Assembly: GCA_021789455.1 (NCBI GenBank)
Contig: JAJYJN010000041.1
Location: 1 to 8,928, forward strand
Direction: 5' to 3'
Source: a bacterium
GTDB lineage: Bacteria > SZUA-79 > Acidulodesulfobacterales > Acidulodesulfobacteraceae
Length of the DNA: 8,928 nt
Shown: positions 7,143-8,928 of the stretch, piece by piece
Layout: every line of letters begins with the position of its first letter
Position numbering within the stretch: position 1 is the stretch's first letter
Position numbers and translations under genes: made by a program
Notes under the pieces: model-generated
Databases searched by the model: none
The model's input: only the letters and a program-made list of their open reading frames with translations
Told to the model about the DNA's origin: nothing

Positions 7143-7170
7143 CTTTTCAAGCTACCCTTCTTCTGAAAAG
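7143..7170. repeat. Inverted repeat in the yqeY/antitoxin intergenic region
   Basis: CTTTTCA (7143-7149) and TGAAAAG (7164-7170) are perfect 7-bp arms around a 14-base loop. A second, wider pair, CCCGAA (7072-7077) and TTCGGG (7127-7132), lies just to the left. The stretch 7060-7165 is visibly richer in G+C than the surrounding intergenic DNA. No known RNA family is recognised and there is no U-tract, so a terminator is not claimed. Confidence 0.4.
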
Positions 7171-7202
7171 TAATCGGAATCAATTTTCTATTAATTTTTA
7201 TA

Positions 7203-7231
7203 TTGACTTAGTCAACAACTTAGTTTATTAT
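7203..7231 (+). promoter_or_regulatory. Toxin-antitoxin promoter with overlapping operator
   Basis: TTGACT (7203-7208) and TATTAT (7226-7231) are separated by 17 bp, a good sigma-70 promoter. The palindrome TTGACTTAGTCAA (7203-7215) covers the -35. The heptamer ACTTAGT occurs twice, at 7206-7212 and 7218-7224, exactly 12 bp apart, between -35 and -10. Repeats placed like this fit autorepression by the antitoxin, alone or with toxin, as known for Phd/YefM systems. That this protein binds here is inference. Confidence 0.6.
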
Positions 7232-7281
7232 TGATACTGTATAAATAATATTAATAATAAAATCAGGGCGGTAAAATAACT

Positions 7282-7515
7282 ATGAAAAAGGTTAATATTC
7301 ACGAAGCAAAAACTAATTTTTCAAAACTTTTGAATTATGCAATGGAAGGCGAAGAAATTATTATCGCAAAGGCAGGAAAACCAGTCGCAAAATTACTTCC
7401 TATCGGAGAAAAAAAAATAAAAAGAATCCCGGGCTTATTTAAAGACTATATAGAATTTTACGAAGATTTAGAAAAACCTTTACCGGAAAAAACAATTAAG
7501 GAATTTTATAAATAA
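7282..7515 (+). CDS. Phd/YefM-family antitoxin
   Basis: This is the antitoxin of a type II toxin-antitoxin pair. It should bind and neutralise the adjacent PIN toxin and repress its own promoter. The 77 residues carry the family pattern in the first 45: VNIHEAKTNFSKLLNYAMEG, then EEIIIAKAGKPVAKLLPI, the N-terminal DNA-binding and dimerisation fold. The C-terminal 30 residues (IPGLFKDYIEFYEDLEKPLP…) are the likely toxin-binding tail. The ribosome site is modest (AGGGCGG, 7265-7271, 10 bases before ATG). Its stop overlaps the toxin start as TAATG, so the two are translationally coupled. A Phd-type antitoxin with a VapC-type toxin is a common mixed pairing. Confidence 0.92.
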   Translation: MKKVNIHEAKTNFSKLLNYAMEGEEIIIAKAGKPVAKLLPIGEKKIKRIPGLFKDYIEFYEDLEKPLPEKTIKEFYK

Positions 7516-7901
7516 TGGCTTATTTACTAGATACCCACGTTCTTTTGTGGTTTAGTTCCGGCGACCGTTTGCTGTCTGAGAAGGCTAAAAGTATTATCGA
7601 AAACGGCGAAAACGAAATTTATTTAAGTTCTATCTCTGTATGGGAGTTAAGCATCAAGGCAAGGCTAGGAAAACTTAGATTAAAAAAAGATTTAAAACAA
7701 TTTATAACCGAAAATATCGTCGAATATTCTATCATACAACTTCCCGTAAATATAGCCCATGCTTTAGAAATATCTAAATTGCCGGATATCCATAAAGATC
7801 CGTTTGACAGGATGCTCATAGCTCAATCGTTAGTCGAAGATTTAACGATTATTACGTCTGATGAATTTATAAGCCGTTACGACGTTAATACGATTTGGTG
7901 A
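7515..7901 (+). CDS. vapC: VapC-family PIN-domain toxin ribonuclease
   Basis: This is the toxin of the pair, a Mg2+-dependent PIN-domain RNase; family members cut tRNA or rRNA. The 128 residues have all acidic active-site positions: Asp6 in LLDTHVLLW, Glu44 in SVWELSIK, Asp95 and Asp98 in HKDPFDRMLIAQ, and Asp116 in TSDEFISRYDV. Length and motif order match the DPFDR subgroup usually paired with Phd/YefM antitoxins. The ATG overlaps the antitoxin stop by one base. The reading frame is intact with no missing catalytic residue, so the system is probably active. The RNA target cannot be told from sequence. A nuclease-gene remnant lies directly downstream on the other strand. Confidence 0.93.
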   Translation: MAYLLDTHVLLWFSSGDRLLSEKAKSIIENGENEIYLSSISVWELSIKARLGKLRLKKDLKQFITENIVEYSIIQLPVNIAHALEISKLPDIHKDPFDRMLIAQSLVEDLTIITSDEFISRYDVNTIW

Positions 7902-7921
7902 TTTGGCATTCAGACTTTAAT

Positions 7922-8041
7922 TCATATTATGGAAAGAGAAGCTTTTATTCGGGCGGCAATAATGCGTCCCTTAAGTTCTTCGAGTATTTAAAAATAATCG
8001 CCTGGAATTTTCTCTTTGGGTAATTTGTTTTTTACTTCCAT
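7922..8041 (-). pseudogene. Decayed N-terminal fragment resembling DUF1016 (YhcG-type) nuclease
   Basis: On the minus strand an ATG at 8041 opens MEVKNKLPKEKIPGDYF. A TAA (7990-7988) interrupts, and the same frame then continues ILEELKGRIIAARIKASLSII before a TGA at 7924-7922. Read through the first stop, …DYF-x-ILEELKGRIIAARIKASLS closely resembles the start of DUF1016/YhcG proteins, where a segment of the type LLEEIKxRIRxARxKASLAVN leads into the N-terminal domain. The rest, including the PDDEXK nuclease domain, is absent; the frame meets the vapC 3' end instead. This is a short match made by eye, so the family call is tentative; that the stretch is broken coding DNA is more secure. DUF1016 proteins often travel on mobile or defence-related islands. 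Confidence 0.45.
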
Positions 8042-8094
8042 ATCTTATATTTAAATTGTGCTGCAATATTATCTTTTATATTTTTAATATTTCG

Positions 8095-8117
8095 GTATAT
8101 GTAAATTTTACACATAC
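8095..8117. repeat. 23-bp near-perfect palindrome
   Basis: GTATATGTAAA (8095-8105) and TTTACACATAC (8107-8117) are complementary in 10 of 11 positions around one central T. Possible operator or small hairpin. It overlaps the weak -10 of the putative minus-strand promoter at 8111-8139. Confidence 0.5.
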
Positions 8118-8288
8118 TAACACCGGTTTATATTGTCAAATAAATCATTTCGTTATATTACAATTCAAGCCCTATATTATTTAGCTGCTTTTTAATCTCT
8201 TCATTCTAACTCTTTTAATTCTATCAGAAAAATTGCATAAGACAAATAAAATAACAGATGGGTTTTGGGGATAAACCGGCTGGAAAGG

Positions 8289-8309
8289 CTTAAAACAGCT
8301 TGTTTTAAG
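8289..8309 (-). terminator. Hairpin directly after tRNA-Arg(ACG), possible terminator
   Basis: A perfect 9-bp stem, CTTAAAACA with TGTTTTAAG, closes a 3-base loop (8298-8300) and abuts the encoded CCA of the minus-strand tRNA. The transcript continues CCTTTCC, which is not a real U-tract, so it may serve tRNA 3'-end processing or inefficient termination rather than classical intrinsic termination. Confidence 0.45.
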
Positions 8310-8386
8310 TGGCGCGCCCAGAGAGATTCGAACTCCCGGCCTACAGATTCGTAGTCTGACGCTCTATCCAGCTGAGCTATGGGCGC
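8310..8386 (-). tRNA. tRNA-Arg (anticodon ACG)
   Basis: A full cloverleaf can be drawn on the minus strand: acceptor GCGCCCA/TGGGCGC, D-stem GCTC/GAGC, anticodon loop CTACGAA with anticodon ACG, T-loop TTCGAAT, discriminator G and an encoded CCA. This is the main arginine tRNA, reading CGN codons after A34 is converted to inosine by TadA. The anticodon stem has four good pairs, but position 27-43 is U-U. A well-formed promoter lies about 75 bp upstream. Confidence 0.97.
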
Positions 8387-8461
8387 ATGGTTTGGATATT
8401 TTAAGTTTTAATACAATTTAAATACGGCTGGCGTCTTGCGGCTTTTCCATATTTTTTATTT

Positions 8462-8490
8462 ATTATACATTGCAATAATTTTTATTGCAA
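8462..8490 (-). promoter_or_regulatory. Promoter of tRNA-Arg(ACG), overlapped by a perfect palindrome
   Basis: On the minus strand TTGCAA (complement of 8485-8490) and a perfect TATAAT (complement of 8462-8467) are 17 bp apart. The start would be near 8455, with a leader of about 70 bases. The -35 and most of the spacer lie within a perfect inverted repeat, TTGCAATAA-TTT-TTATTGCAA (8470-8490). Confidence 0.65.
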
Positions 8491-8514
8491 ATCCGCAGAT
8501 AATTTATTATCTTA

Positions 8515-8543
8515 TTGTTTTGCACGGTCAAATAATATATAAT
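8515..8543 (+). promoter_or_regulatory. Promoter of tRNA-Arg(CCT)
   Basis: TTGTTT (8515-8520) and a perfect TATAAT (8538-8543) are separated by 17 bp. Start would fall near 8550, about 22 bases before the tRNA. It faces away from the tRNA-Arg(ACG) promoter, with 24 bp between their -35 elements. Confidence 0.65.
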
Positions 8544-8550
8544 ATTTGCT

Positions 8551-8566
8551 TTAATGCTAGCATTAA
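8551..8566. repeat. 16-bp perfect palindrome at the tRNA-Arg(CCT) start site
   Basis: TTAATGCTAGCATTAA (8551-8566) equals its own reverse complement. It begins at the predicted transcription start and ends 5 bases before the mature tRNA, so it may be an operator or part of the pre-tRNA leader seen by RNase P. Confidence 0.6.
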
Positions 8567-8571
8567 TATCC

Positions 8572-8648
8572 GCCCCCGTAGCTCAGTAGGATAGAGCAGA
8601 GGTTTCCTAAACCTTTGGTCATCGGTTCGATTCCGGTCGGGGGCACCA
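8572..8648 (+). tRNA. tRNA-Arg (anticodon CCT)
   Basis: A full cloverleaf is present: acceptor GCCCCCG/CGGGGGC, D-stem GCTC/GAGC, anticodon stem GAGGT/ACCTT with loop TTCCTAA giving anticodon CCT, T-stem ATCGG/CCGGT with loop TTCGATT, discriminator A and an encoded CCA. It reads the AGG arginine codon. It diverges from the tRNA-Arg(ACG) gene. No second copy of its 3' end occurs in the window, so no attachment-site duplication is visible. Confidence 0.97.
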
Positions 8649-8704
8649 TAATCCGCCTGTAATCTTATAAGCTTAAATTTTCTTACAATAAGGCAATCAT
8701 CCAT

Positions 8705-8928
8705 TTATTTTTTTGCCGTATTGCTCTCGATATCCATCAAAACTAAAATCAACTCGGCATATGCCCATATTAATAAAAATACCAATATCGTGACTATAAT
8801 TCCGCCGAACAAAGAAAAGAAAAAAGATGAAACCGCCGACCCGAAATTAAATCTTCCAGCGCCGAACATCTCGGACATTTTTCCGGCTTCGTCCGCCCAG
8901 ACAAAAGACATTATTAAACTGCCGATTA
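8705..8928 (-). CDS. DUF4282-like small membrane protein, 5' part beyond window
   Basis: The frame is open to the right edge: codons upstream of the Met at 8911 read …IGSLI and continue the hydrophobic run, so that Met (…LIMSFVWA) lies inside a first membrane segment and the true start lies outside. Visible are the end of that segment, a loop with ADEAGKMSEMFGAGRFNFGS, and a second segment GGIIVTILVFLLIWAYAELILVLMDIE followed by a short polar end (SNTAKK). The pattern of a membrane helix ending in (R/A)-Y-x-E-L-x-x-V-L-x-x-I-x-x-N fits the DUF4282 family, bacterial two-TM proteins of unknown function. It converges on tRNA-Arg(CCT) with a 56-bp gap. Confidence 0.65.
   Translation of the reverse strand, partial: IGSLIMSFVWADEAGKMSEMFGAGRFNFGSAVSSFFFSLFGGIIVTILVFLLIWAYAELILVLMDIESNTAKK

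Larger units (their letters stand above)
8042..8309. other. Gene-free AT-rich stretch between nuclease remnant and tRNA-Arg
   Basis: No ORF with coding character was found on either strand. It holds a 23-bp near-palindrome (8095-8117), a minus-strand TTGACA (complement of 8134-8139) 17 bp before TATGTG (a weak -10, only 3 of 6), and near its right end a hairpin adjoining the tRNA 3' end. The TTGACA could be the relic promoter of the broken gene at 7922-8041, about 70 bp away. Confidence 0.5.

Noticed and set aside
8310..8648. Attachment-site duplications of either tRNA 3' end
   Set aside because: I found no second copy of either 3' end elsewhere in the window.
8705..8911. Met at 8911 as the start of the DUF4282-like gene
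   Set aside because: The frame stays open upstream to the window edge with hydrophobic codons, and that Met falls inside a membrane helix, so the gene is partial.
1..8928. CRISPR arrays, IS elements or a new multi-gene defence system
   Set aside because: No regularly spaced long direct repeats, no transposase or integrase, and no unexplained intact gene cluster is present; the only defence-type content is the toxin-antitoxin pair and a gene relic.

Overview
The window comes from a fairly AT-rich bacterial chromosome. No protein is diagnostic of a phylum. A lipobox on PstS, a classical two-TM chemoreceptor, CCA-encoding tRNA genes and a 'GGATTCCCGC…AATGAC' type intergenic palindrome are compatible with a Gram-negative, possibly deltaproteobacterial-like lineage, but this is only an impression.

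Region 1 (1-3516, minus strand) is a high-affinity phosphate uptake locus in the order pstS-pstC-pstA-(pstB). pstB is present only as its first 12 codons at the left edge. A strong hairpin terminator/attenuator and a separate extended -10 promoter lie between pstS and pstC. A long imperfect palindrome lies between pstC and pstA. Upstream of pstS are four 6-bp repeats of the type (G/T)TAACA, each separated by exactly 5 bp. They end at the expected -35 position and look like a PhoB/PhoP (Pho) box, so phosphate-starvation control is the natural reading.

Region 2 (3517-6526, plus strand) diverges from pstS. It holds an iron-dependent (group III) alcohol dehydrogenase followed 38 bp later by a methyl-accepting chemotaxis protein with an unrecognised periplasmic sensor. 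The two are probably co-transcribed.

Region 3 (6572-8041) starts with a GatB/YqeY-domain gene on the minus strand under a near-consensus promoter. A 281-bp gap with inverted repeats and a tiny basic ORF follows, then a Phd/YefM antitoxin and VapC/PIN toxin pair overlapping by one base, and then what looks like the decayed N-terminus of a DUF1016 (YhcG-type PDDEXK nuclease) gene on the minus strand. This is the accessory part of the window.

Region 4 (8042-8928) has about 270 bp without a gene, then two divergent arginine tRNA genes, tRNA-Arg(ACG) on minus and tRNA-Arg(CCT) on plus. Their facing promoters carry perfect palindromes. The 3' part of a small membrane protein resembling DUF4282 runs off the right edge.

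No clearly new multi-gene defence or metabolic system is visible. The points most worth checking are the Pho-box architecture and its possible control of the divergent alcohol dehydrogenase/chemoreceptor pair, the loss of a conserved charged pair in PstA, the palindrome inside the pst operon, and the palindromes in the tRNA promoters.
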